Shown: positions 48,774 through 57,600 of the stretch, piece by piece | How the letters are laid out: each line of letters starts with the position of its first letter | How positions within the stretch are numbered: the stretch's first letter is position 1 | Source of the DNA: an uncultured Oscillospiraceae bacterium | GTDB lineage: Bacteria > Bacillota > Clostridia > Oscillospirales > Acutalibacteraceae | NCBI GenBank assembly: GCA_900540275.1 | Contig: UQFO01000001.1 | Span: 124,001 to 188,000, forward strand | DNA length: 64,000 bases | Reading direction: 5' to 3' | The notes under the pieces: model-generated | What the model saw: the letters and a program-made list of their open reading frames with translations, nothing else | The model's database searches: none | Told to the model about the DNA's origin: nothing | Translations under genes and position numbers: made by a program

Positions 48774-51044
48774 TCAGCCTTTCGTATCTTCGGGCAGCGG
48801 CGCCGGCCCGTCATATTTATGCTTGATGTCGAGCATCCTGTCCTTACAGCGGTTGAATGCTTTTATAATTTCGGGGTCGAAATGCCTGCCGGACTGCTCG
48901 TTGATATGCGCGGCCGCTTCCTCCTCTGGCCATGCCTTTTTATAGGAGCGTTCGCTCAAAAGCGCGTCGAATACGTCGGCTACCATAACGATACGCGCGT
49001 ACAGGTGGATGTTCTTACCCTTGATTCCCATATAGCCCGTACCGTCGAACCGCTCATGGTGCTCCTTCGCGATAATCGCCGCGGCTTCCATGAATTCGCC
49101 CGATGACTTTGACAGGATATTATAACCATAATAAATGTGCTTTTTGATTTGCTCGAACTCCTCTTCCGTGAGCTTGCCTTCCTTGTCGATGATTGCCTCG
49201 GGAATAGCCAGCTTGCCGATGTCGTGCATCATGGAAGCAATCGAAATAATCTCGCGCTCCTTTTCCTCGATGCCGAGCTCTTCGCACAGCACGTTTACAA
49301 ATTCGGACACAACCTTCAGGTGCTCGCCTGTATTATGCGAACGGTACTCCGCAAGCTCTGCAAGGTTCAGGAATACGTTGATTTGCGTGTCGTTCATGCC
49401 CTTGTGCAGCTTCATGCTGTTAAGCGCGGATTCAAAGTTTGTGTACGCGATGTGCATGATGTTCTGTAAATTGGACGAAATACCTCCGGTCACGCCCTCT
49501 ACATGGATAATACAGAAGACCTCGCTCTGGTAGCGCAGGAGCATATCGACACAGCGCGCGCCGAACAGGAGGGATTCCCCGTCCCTGTCGCGCGAATGCT
49601 CAAGTATTTTTTCATAGCGGCATGCTTCCGCCTGGTTTTCCGTGTATATTTCATGGAAAGCGCCGCTTTCCATCAGAGCAATACAGATACTAATGTTTCC
49701 TTCTCCCAGGCTGGCGTTTTCCTCACGGCACAGGCGGTCAAACAGGACGAGGTCCTTCACGGCGTTTGCCGTTTCGCGGCAGAAGCCGATATCGTCCTGC
49801 TGGGTAAAGACGACGGCGCAGCTCGATATGGTGCGCTGTACCCATTTTGAATCGAGCTCAATCTGCTTTTCACGCTCACGCAGGCGGATATGTACGCGGA
49901 TTGACTGCTTGACGAGGATAAAGAACGCGATATAGCAGAAAACGAATATTCCTGCGAAGGAAAGCTCGTGTATGGGCGGCATCCAGCCAATGAGCTGGTT
50001 GAGGAAATCAAACAGGATACAGAAGGAGCCGCTTAGGTATGCAAAGGTAATCAGCGCGCTGTAACGCTGGTTCCCCTGTACAAAATCGGTCATACGCAGC
50101 GTAACGAGTACGACGCCGGCAAGCAGGACAAACGGCGCGAGCATTAAAAGCCATACGCCGATTATGTCTGGCAGAATCATATAAAGCACGGCGTAAATCA
50201 TCTGCGCCCAGACGACGATTTGCTCGTTCCTGCGCCAGCCGCTTACTATATGGATACTGATAAACGACATTCCCGCGCTTGAAGCAAGGATGGAGAGCGC
50301 CTCGATTTTATAGAGCCAGGGGCTTGAAAAGCCGGAAGCAAAAAAACCGGCCTGAGAAAGAATAAGCCCAAGCCCTGTGAGCAGCAGCATCCCGCCGACC
50401 CATACGGCAGCGTTCAATTGGTAGCCCTTGACGGAGAACAGGCCCATTAAAATAATGATTAGAATCGCGGTCAGTATAACGCCGATACCCAGGGAGATGC
50501 CGATAACGCTTAACAGGGAAAGCACATTGACTGCGCTCGCTGGCGAAATCAGCCTTACGTCAAGGTCGAAGGAAAGGGGTACCTGCAGGTAAAGCTCTAG
50601 CTGCTGTTCCTTGTCAGACGCGCTTACCGTGACGACATTCGTCCGGTTTCCCGTATATACCTGCGCGCCATAACCGTTGTTATATATCTCCTTGCCGTCA
50701 AGCAGTACCTTGACCGGATTTCCAGCGGTTACAATTTGCAGCGCCTTTTCCTGTGCGTGTACGGGCAGTGTTGTGCGCATGCGGACAAACTGAGAACCAA
50801 ACTGCTTTGTAACAGGCTTGTTTACGTTGGCGATATTCCATTCCTCTATCTTACCTTCAATGGAGGAGCTGTCGCCGCCCCAGACAAAACGCCAGTCCGT
50901 AATGGAAATATCATCCTCCGCCATGGGCTTTAACTGCGGCTCGACCACACACAGCGGAAGGACCGCGGCAAGCAGTAAAATAAATACGAGCAGGGAAAGC
51001 CCGATACTTTGGATGATTTTCAAATTGGTAAACTTGACTTTCAT
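48774..51044 (-). CDS. Multi-pass membrane HD-GYP protein (c-di-GMP phosphodiesterase)
   Basis: 756 residues. A signal-anchor helix, an outer beta domain (about 40-175, 7TMR-DISM-like), seven or eight helices (about 180-385), a cytoplasmic GAF-like part and a C-terminal HD-GYP domain: 'SMMHDIGKLAIPEAI', 'HHERFDGTGYMGIKG'. HD-GYP enzymes break c-di-GMP to pGpG or GMP; the motif here reads GYM instead of GYP while the metal ligands are kept. The gene lies inside the c-di-GMP-induced polysaccharide operon, so it could reset the signal and close a negative feedback loop. Confidence 0.85.
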   Translation of the reverse strand: MKVKFTNLKIIQSIGLSLLVFILLLAAVLPLCVVEPQLKPMAEDDISITDWRFVWGGDSSSIEGKIEEWNIANVNKPVTKQFGSQFVRMRTTLPVHAQEKALQIVTAGNPVKVLLDGKEIYNNGYGAQVYTGNRTNVVTVSASDKEQQLELYLQVPLSFDLDVRLISPASAVNVLSLLSVIGISLGIGVILTAILIIILMGLFSVKGYQLNAAVWVGGMLLLTGLGLILSQAGFFASGFSSPWLYKIEALSILASSAGMSFISIHIVSGWRRNEQIVVWAQMIYAVLYMILPDIIGVWLLMLAPFVLLAGVVLVTLRMTDFVQGNQRYSALITFAYLSGSFCILFDFLNQLIGWMPPIHELSFAGIFVFCYIAFFILVKQSIRVHIRLREREKQIELDSKWVQRTISSCAVVFTQQDDIGFCRETANAVKDLVLFDRLCREENASLGEGNISICIALMESGAFHEIYTENQAEACRYEKILEHSRDRDGESLLFGARCVDMLLRYQSEVFCIIHVEGVTGGISSNLQNIMHIAYTNFESALNSMKLHKGMNDTQINVFLNLAELAEYRSHNTGEHLKVVSEFVNVLCEELGIEEKEREIISIASMMHDIGKLAIPEAIIDKEGKLTEEEFEQIKKHIYYGYNILSKSSGEFMEAAAIIAKEHHERFDGTGYMGIKGKNIHLYARIVMVADVFDALLSERSYKKAWPEEEAAAHINEQSGRHFDPEIIKAFNRCKDRMLDIKHKYDGPAPLPEDTKG

Positions 51045-51070
51045 TCTATTGGCTCCATCTTATGTAAAAT

Positions 51071-51092
51071 CGCCGGGGGATCGGCCCCGGCG
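51071..51092 (-). terminator. GC-rich hairpin between operon genes
   Basis: CGCCGGGG (51071-51078) pairs perfectly with CCCCGGCG (51085-51092), and on the minus strand 'ATTTTACATA' follows. It is probably a partial terminator or mRNA-processing stem ahead of the HD-GYP gene. Confidence 0.55.
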
Positions 51093-51103
51093 TCATGCTA
51101 TTC

Positions 51104-51772
51104 TTATTGAATCTTAGAATATTTTTTCAGGAGGTTTTTGGCGTTCGCGCGCTCCTTATGCGTTACGCCGAAGGCAGGTTTTACCGGCTCCGCAGGCGTA
51201 GAATTGTTCTTGAGCGTTTCGATAATGGATACCTTCTTTTCTTCCGTAAGCGTATCCGCCGCTTTGGAAGAAAGGCTATCCCCAGAGGGAAGCCTCGTCT
51301 GGTGCGGGACGGCGCCGGTATCCACGGCGCGTGTTTGGGCCTGCGCGGCCGCCGCGCCATCCCGCGCGATTTCCGCGGGGAGCGATTCAATGAGCCTGTC
51401 TATTTTTTCTATCGTTTCTTCATAAGCGCATACAAGCAGGTAAACCCTGTCGGTAAGCGCGGTTTTCAGCTCTGTAAGCTGGCGCCTGATATCGTCCGTC
51501 TTTCCTATGGTTTCTTTTTCAAAGGCGTCACAGCGCAGTAATAGCTCCTGGTTTTCTTTGTGCAGCGCTTCGTTTTCCGCCAGAAGTGCCTGAAGCTGCT
51601 CGTCAGGCTGTAAAAGGGCCTGCGTACCGGAAGCTCCGCCGGTAACTTCTCCGTCCGTCACGTCCGGCAGGGAAGAGGGCGCGGCTTGTTCCGCGGCCTC
51701 CGCCTGCGGCGCGGCATTTTGTTCTGTTTTCGTTTCGTTGGGGCTTACAGCCGTATGCATACGCGGGGTCAC
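51104..51772 (-). CDS. Cytoplasmic Ala/Glu-rich coiled-coil protein (unknown)
   Basis: 222 residues without signal peptide or membrane helix. The N-terminal 55 residues are Ala/Pro/Glu-rich and low in complexity. 'LQALLAENEALHKENQELLLRCDAFEK' and following (about 58-120) form a coiled coil, and the C-terminus is basic ('ERANAKNLLKKYSKIQ'). I do not recognise the family. It sits in the polysaccharide operon, so a scaffold or localisation role is possible. ATG 51757 is an alternative start. Confidence 0.55.
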   Translation of the reverse strand: MTPRMHTAVSPNETKTEQNAAPQAEAAEQAAPSSLPDVTDGEVTGGASGTQALLQPDEQLQALLAENEALHKENQELLLRCDAFEKETIGKTDDIRRQLTELKTALTDRVYLLVCAYEETIEKIDRLIESLPAEIARDGAAAAQAQTRAVDTGAVPHQTRLPSGDSLSSKAADTLTEEKKVSIIETLKNNSTPAEPVKPAFGVTHKERANAKNLLKKYSKIQ

Positions 51773-51805
51773 CTTCCGTCAAAGAGAGAGCATACAGAAA
51801 ACGGG

Positions 51806-52513
51806 TTACTGCGTTTTCATGCTCTTTATAATATATCCGTCACCCTGCTTTTCAAAAACGCCGGTGACGGTGCTGTCCTTCTGCGTCTTGTCCTCTTCCT
51901 TAAAGAACGTGGCTGTCAGAGTGTACTGCCCGTCGCCTGTTTTATCACAGGAGACGTTTGCGTAAACCATAGCGCCGAGCTTCGGCTGCCACATTTCTAC
52001 AAGGCCGCTATCTTTATTGTAAAGGTCGCTTTTGGAAACGTCAACATTATTTTTGCCAAAAAGCTCTGTGATTTTCTCGGAAATCGATTCAGGGAGCACC
52101 TGGCGGAATAGCATGTTCTTTTCGTCGGGCATTTCGGTCAGGCTGTCATAATAAATATGGCAGAACGCAAGCTGGACGACCGCGCTCACTGACAGGTCGG
52201 AAACGGAATCGAAGGCATCTATTCCAAACTGGTATTTCAGCTCGTAAAGCCGTTTCGTATAGAATACGGGGTCGAAGCTTTCGTCGTTGAAGCCGTTTGT
52301 TACTTTGATGGCGGCATATGCGCTGTCTGAGGAAGCGGAGCTTTGCGGTGCCTTCTGGGAAGACACAGCCTTACTGCTGTTTTCGTTGTCCTTGACGGTA
52401 TCGTAGTCTTTCTGCGACAAGAGCACGCCGACAATACAGACGGCGGCAATAACGACGGCCGCCGCGCTGAGCGCGAGTATCACTGGAAGCTTTTTATTGA
52501 CGGATTTTTTCAT
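51806..52513 (-). CDS. Membrane-anchored protein of the polysaccharide operon (unknown)
   Basis: 235 residues: one N-terminal helix ('LPVILALSAAAVVIAAVCIVGVLL'), a Ser-rich linker (about 45-62) and an outer globular domain with no motif I know ('FYTKRLYELKYQFGIDAFDSV', 'GQYTLTATFFKEEDKTQ'). It has no lipobox, so it is likely a single-pass anchor. The gene follows a hairpin and precedes the coiled-coil gene by 33 bases. Confidence 0.6.
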   Translation of the reverse strand: MKKSVNKKLPVILALSAAAVVIAAVCIVGVLLSQKDYDTVKDNENSSKAVSSQKAPQSSASSDSAYAAIKVTNGFNDESFDPVFYTKRLYELKYQFGIDAFDSVSDLSVSAVVQLAFCHIYYDSLTEMPDEKNMLFRQVLPESISEKITELFGKNNVDVSKSDLYNKDSGLVEMWQPKLGAMVYANVSCDKTGDGQYTLTATFFKEEDKTQKDSTVTGVFEKQGDGYIIKSMKTQ

Positions 52514-52563
52514 ATTTGACTGCCTGGCCTTTCCTGCATATTTCTGAGAATTACCAAAAATTA

Positions 52564-52611
52564 CGGCTGACTAAAGAGGGACTCAGCAGTTGAGGCTTCT
52601 TTAATCAGCCG
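52564..52611 (-). terminator. Hairpin after the first gene of the operon
   Basis: A 14-bp stem with one mismatch (52564-52577 with 52598-52611). On the minus strand 'TAATTTTTGG' follows. It could partly terminate transcription, making the first (secreted) protein more abundant than the products further on. Confidence 0.6.
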
Positions 52612-52664
52612 GTTTCATTTGTAATGGATAATAAGGGGGGATGGTTACTTATAATTTGTTCGGA

Positions 52665-54269
52665 TTAGTACGGCCAATTGTACCATTCCAGGTTGGAATC
52701 GACAAAAATGTTCTGGGAATCGACGACCTGGCTTTTTACAAAAGCCTTGACGTTTACAGTCGCACCCAGCGGGAAGTTAATCGACAGGCTCTCAAGCGGG
52801 GTGGAAAGCACCTGGTCTACGCCCGTCAGCTTACTGTAGTCACCCTTTTCAAAATGAAAGCGTACCGGCATAAAGTAACGGTCGTTATCGACCCTCAGGT
52901 AAAGCTCCTTGTTTTTCTTATGTGTGAATTCATATACGACGGGACCCGCGAGCCCCTGACCGTCGTCCGTATACGTATTTGTATCCCAATTGTTTGTGCA
53001 GACCTGGAAACGGATGGTGCCGTATTTCGGCATATTGAATTTGTCTCCGCTCTTGAGGATGCGTCCGTCCTCAAGCCTGATGGACATCCTGCGCGCAACC
53101 ACCGCGGTGATTGTAACCTCGCCGTCGCTGGGCTGTGTGTCCGTATTGCCGCCTGCCGAAGGCTCGGTCGGCTGTTCAGAGCCGCTGTTATCGGAGCCGC
53201 CGGGCTGTGCGGGCGTTTCCGGTGCGGGCTGTGTGGGTTCCTCGGGCTGGGGAGCCCCGCCGCCTGTTATCTGGCTGTTGTTTTTGTCGCCTACGCCGTC
53301 AATAATATCTGAGGGAAGCTCCTGAAAGCCGCCAAGTCCAATATAGCCCGAGCCGCTCAGGTCGAGCGTATTGGTAATAAGCTGCCCTTTGATGTAAGAG
53401 CTGCCTGCAAGCTTGGTTTGGGATTCCGGCGCGTAAACGAGGCCGGTAATTTTATTGTCGCCGTCGAACATGACGTCCTTGCCGGCGTAGACATTGCCGG
53501 TCATCGCCGTGCTGTTCATATGGAAATTTGAATAGGGAACGATAATATTGCCGGCAAATTTTGCGTAGTTCATATTGATATTTTTACTGTAGTCGTTGAT
53601 GAACATGGTCAGGTATTCCGGCTTTCCGCCATTGTCCGACGCACTGCCGGTGTTGAAGGAGCCATTGTTGACAGAGCCGATTTCATCGACATAAATAACA
53701 GCTTTCCCGCTCTTTATATTGATAATGCCGTTGTTCGTAAGCTTGCCGACCCGGATGATGGCGACGCCGCCGAGCGCGTCGATGGTGAGCGTCGTATCAT
53801 AAGGGACGGTCAGGTTGCGGATAAAAGCGTCGGTCTTGAGGACAAAACCATTTTTGAATTCGCCGCTGCCGACGGTCAAATCTTTCGTCCCGTCCTTAAA
53901 CTGCGTGCCCTTTTCGAGAAAATATGTTGTTTCAGGCGCTTTACTGTAGCTTTCAAACCGATAGGAGGGTACAGTGCCCGTATAATCTTTGACAATACCC
54001 TTATTCGGGTCGGAAGGGTTTTTTACAGATACGCCGGGAGCGGTAAATATGGTCCCCGTACTCCATGGGTTGTATCCGCCTTCCAGCTTTCCGCCTGTAA
54101 TCAGCGCGTTGCCGCGAACCTGAGCGGAGCCGCTGATTTTTGTGTCGGAGGAGGCGATAAGCGCATATTCGCTGGAAGCCGCCGATGCTGACACGAGCGC
54201 GCATCCCGCCGAAATGATAACAGCCAGGAGAACCGCAGTAACCGTTTTAAAACCTTTAAATTTTTTCAT
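52665..54269 (-). CDS. Secreted beta-helix-like surface protein, first gene of the c-di-GMP operon
   Basis: 534 residues. A signal peptide ('VTAVLLAVIISAGCALVSASA') is followed by a repetitive beta-strand domain of about 290 residues ('SGSAQVRGNALITGGKLEGG', 'IIRVGKLTNNGIINIKSGKAVIYVDEIGSVNNGSF', 'FAGNIIVPYSNFHMNSTAMTGNVYAGKDV'), like right-handed beta-helix or choice-of-anchor A proteins. A Pro/Gln/Ser-rich linker (about 335-385) leads to a C-terminal beta domain. It is probably an exported matrix or surface protein. The gene lies directly behind the tandem riboswitches, so its expression should depend on c-di-GMP. The ribosome site is weak (GAAAGCGGG). Confidence 0.7.
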   Translation of the reverse strand: MKKFKGFKTVTAVLLAVIISAGCALVSASAASSEYALIASSDTKISGSAQVRGNALITGGKLEGGYNPWSTGTIFTAPGVSVKNPSDPNKGIVKDYTGTVPSYRFESYSKAPETTYFLEKGTQFKDGTKDLTVGSGEFKNGFVLKTDAFIRNLTVPYDTTLTIDALGGVAIIRVGKLTNNGIINIKSGKAVIYVDEIGSVNNGSFNTGSASDNGGKPEYLTMFINDYSKNINMNYAKFAGNIIVPYSNFHMNSTAMTGNVYAGKDVMFDGDNKITGLVYAPESQTKLAGSSYIKGQLITNTLDLSGSGYIGLGGFQELPSDIIDGVGDKNNSQITGGGAPQPEEPTQPAPETPAQPGGSDNSGSEQPTEPSAGGNTDTQPSDGEVTITAVVARRMSIRLEDGRILKSGDKFNMPKYGTIRFQVCTNNWDTNTYTDDGQGLAGPVVYEFTHKKNKELYLRVDNDRYFMPVRFHFEKGDYSKLTGVDQVLSTPLESLSINFPLGATVNVKAFVKSQVVDSQNIFVDSNLEWYNWPY

Positions 54270-54304
54270 ATTGACTACCCGCTTTCAAAAATATACTTCT
54301 CAGG

Positions 54305-54341
54305 AAAAAGAAAAGCCGCATTATCATTGTAATAATGCAGC
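54305..54341 (-). terminator. Expression-platform terminator of the second riboswitch
   Basis: On the minus strand the stem GCTGCATTAT (54341-54332)/ATAATGCGGC (54324-54315) with a 7-base loop is followed by TTTTCTTTTT. It begins at the last bases of the aptamer, so aptamer folding and terminator folding compete. Confidence 0.85.
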
Positions 54342-54412
54342 CTGACAATCATAGCGCCGTGCGCCTTAGACTCATCGCTTTGCGTCGCTGGCTTTCGCCA
54401 GGTTTGCCAAAT
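54341..54412 (-). ncRNA. c-di-GMP-I riboswitch (GEMM), second of a tandem pair
   Basis: Read on the minus strand from about 54412: GGCAAACC (54408-54401), a GNRA-type CTGGCGAAAGCCAG hairpin, CGACGCAAAGC, GAGTCTAAGGC and 'GTCAGG' at the 3' end. These are the conserved blocks of the GEMM-I/c-di-GMP-I class. It differs from the upstream copy at only one position over the aptamer core. The overlapping terminator precedes the 52665-54269 gene, so ligand binding should decide read-through; direction (on or off) is to be tested. Confidence 0.9.
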
Positions 54413-54457
54413 ATTCTTTGTGATTATGCGTTCCATGCGGCGGTACTGCTTTACAAT

Positions 54458-54492
54458 AAAAAAGCTGCATTATTATTTTGTAATAATGCAGC
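54458..54492 (-). terminator. Expression-platform terminator of the first riboswitch
   Basis: On the minus strand the stem GCTGCATTATTA (54492-54481)/TAATAATGCAGC (54475-54464), 12 bp and perfect, with a 5-base loop, is followed by six T's (54463-54458). It is a strong intrinsic terminator fused to the first aptamer. Confidence 0.9.
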
Positions 54493-54563
54493 CTGACAAT
54501 CATAGCGCCGTACGCCTTAGACTCATCGCTTTGCGTCGCTGGCTTTCGCCAGGTTTGCCAATA
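54492..54563 (-). ncRNA. c-di-GMP-I riboswitch (GEMM), first of a tandem pair
   Basis: Read on the minus strand: GGCAAACC (54559-54552), CTGGCGAAAGCCAG hairpin, CGACGCAAAGC, GAGTCTAAGGC, ending in 'GTCAGG' (54497-54492). This is the c-di-GMP-I consensus. Its transcript starts from the consensus promoter at 54581-54609. The two copies in series mean RNA polymerase must pass two c-di-GMP-controlled terminators before the operon. Confidence 0.9.
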
Positions 54564-54580
54564 TTTCCTTCTTTGTATTT

Positions 54581-54609
54581 ATTATATGCGGCAAAGGCCG
54601 GTTTGTCAA
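54581..54609 (-). promoter_or_regulatory. Promoter of the riboswitch-controlled polysaccharide operon
   Basis: On the minus strand TTGACA (54609-54604), a 17-base spacer and TATAAT (54586-54581): a perfect sigma-A consensus. It lies seven bases after the stop of the response-regulator gene, so the constitutive promoter leaves control to the riboswitches. Confidence 0.9.
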
Positions 54610-54615
54610 CACGTT

Positions 54616-57600
54616 TTAAAAAGAAATTTTATCTTTTTTTCCAACCGTTACCAGATAAGAAACCGCACGCCGCCCTGTTTTGCATTTCGCTGCCGTTACC
54701 GTAACCTCTTCGTCGTATTTTTTTCGGTAAATAGGCGATGTTGCGGTATTGCAGGACTTATTGAGCTTGAGCACGGGGCAGCCTTCACAGGGCTTATCCC
54801 TGTTTTGAAATAGCCGGTAGCATTTTTCTCCGGTTTCTATCATCATTTTTTCACGCAGGAAACGGTTTGCCTCCATTATCTTAAAGGTTTCGTCAATCAC
54901 ATATCCAGCGATGTTTATTTGATTGAAATACAGGTTGCTCAGCGTATATTTTTCTTCAAGGTCCTGCAGGTACCTCGTCTTAAGGTAAACGAGCGCGGCG
55001 GTTTTAGCGACAAAAGAGATGATATCCTTTTCGTGCTTTGACCATTGGCGCGCAGCCTCATGCTCGACAAAGGCGACAAAGCCGTATTCGGTCTTGCTGT
55101 CCGCTACTCCCGCAATCAGTAAAGCTGCGCTCTGGGCTTCCTTGAGATATTTGCGCAGTCCAGCTGAGGAAAGCCCGTCGGCGTCCTCAATACATAAAAG
55201 CCCATTTTCCGAGGCAAGGCCAAGCAGCTCACGGCGGATATCTTCAGAAAGAGGCCCTCCGGGGTAAGACGTATGATTTAAAATGGAGCTTGCGCTCCAG
55301 TCGTACAGCTTTTTCGCTCCGCTGTATGTTTCGTATATCAGGATATGGGAAAGGCCGCAGTAACGCGCTGTCGCGTCAAAAATAAACCGGATTCCTTCCT
55401 CAGGCGTTTCGCATGCGTAGAAATTTTGTAAAAGCTGGATTTTGAAGCTGTCTGTAAAGCTGTGTTCTGCGCGCAGGTGTTCCGGCGAGCTTTTCAGCAG
55501 GGACGCGTTTGTGTTCATACTTTCATTATAAACGCGCCACTGGCTTTTCCCAAGGCGCTTTGCCTCATAAAGCGCAAGGTCAGCCCGCGTGAACAAATCA
55601 TAAAAGGCTGTACCGTCCTGCGGATAAAATGAAATGCCAATGCTGACGGAAATGCTTGCCGTGTTGTTAAACGAGGAGAGGATTTCGTTGAGGCGGTTTA
55701 GCAGCAGCTGTGCTTTATCATGCGCGTAGCCGCTGCTTGGGACCTCCTTGATAAAGATAATAAATTCGTCGCCTCCGACGCGCCCGACAATGCTGTTGTC
55801 CTCAAACACCGAGGTAATGCGGTCCGATATTTTTTCAAGCGTCTTATCCCCGGTGAGGTGGCCGTAAATGTCGTTGACGATTTTGAAATTATCGATATCG
55901 AGAATAAACAGCGCGTGCATCGTATCGGCGGGGCACTCCGAAAGGTATGCCTGAATCCTGTCCTGCACCGTCATTTTATTATATAATCCGGTCAGCTGGT
56001 CTGTTTCTGACTTTTGCCTGAGCAGCGCGTTTTCACGCTTATAGCGGTCCACGTCCGTCATTATGCCGTTTACCCTGATTGCAAAGCCGGATTCGTCGCG
56101 CGTAATCAAAAACCGTTTGCGGCACCAAATATAATCGCCCTTTGCGTTGCGGTAACGGTACTCGATATCACGTATATCGGGCGGTTCGTCGAGGTTTTTC
56201 AGACACGCGATGTATTCGTCGATATCCTCCTTGCTGATATGTGTTCTCGCCGCGTTATATAGCTCCCGCATGTTATTCGGCGCACGGAAGCCAAACTTTT
56301 CTTCAAAGCCGTGCGAATAATAGGTGGTTCCGTTTTTCAGGTCGTACTCAAATATAATATCGCAGAACTTATCCAGCAGGACGGGGTAGATTTCCCGTCC
56401 GAAAATTACGTCGCGCCGCGCCGCCTTGATACGGTCGATTTCATTTTGGTCAGCATACTTCACAAGGCTGTATACGAGCGTATCGCCTCCGCTGAAGCTG
56501 TTGTTTTTTACAAGCATGTTTTCACGCCAGTGATACTTCCCGTTTCGTCCAAGGAAACGGTATACAACGGATTTTTTCGTTTCCGCCGTAAAAAAACGGC
56601 GCATATTTTCCAAGGAAAAATTCTCTTCAAAATAGCTTCTGTCATCGGGATGTACCCTGTTTTGTAAAAGCTCTTCGCAGATTCCGCTGTAGGATACGGC
56701 GGCGTAATGGGTGTAGGGGTCCTGCTCGTTTGTATGCAGGACCATGAACGAATCCTTCGTCAGGTCTATCACCGCCGTCATGGTATAGCTTTCATGCAGC
56801 GTTTCCATTACATGCGCCTCGTTCGAATCGCTTGCATGGGTGCTCATATTGGAAGAAAGGGGAGCAGGCGGCGCGCTGTTTTCCAATATGACGATGGCTT
56901 TGCGGTTTTGGGGGATATCTGTACGCAGAGGTAAAAACGTCGCCCTGTATGAAGCGCACCGCTGGGTCTGGGGGTCAAGCGCGCGAAATTCATGATATGG
57001 CTGGGACTGCACTTCTTCAAAAAAATCCTCATACCGCGCGGAGATAAAACCCATAACCGAATCGATATCCTCCGGATGGACGTAATGGCTGATAAAATCA
57101 TTCATAAATTCGCTGCGTTGGGTGTGGCCACCCTTATCTTTAAATATAGCGAGGGAATCCTCGGGCGCATAAAGGATATTAAAATATTCCGTGTTTAAAT
57201 CGAATTCAATTGCGGTATGCCCAAGATAGCGCAGCACAGAATAAAGCTCAATATGGGAAAGCTCCTCCTTTGAAAATGAAAAAGACGCAATTTGCGCGCC
57301 GGAATCGCCTTCCTCCGTATGCGGATAGATAAAGCTGCCGTCAGCGTAGTTTTTGGCAAGCTGCCGGAATTGTTCAGAAACCTTCTTCAAGCACTGGAGA
57401 ATTTGAGGGTTAAACGTGCCGCACTCTCCGCCAAGAATCATATCCATCGCCTTTTGATGCGGATAGGCGCTTTTATAAACCCGGTCGGTCGTCAGCGCGT
57501 CGTAGGCGTCGGCCACAGATACGGCCTGCGCGCAGATTGGGATATTATCCCCCTTAAGTCCGTCGGGATAGCCCTTGCCGTCATATCGCTCGTGGTGGTA

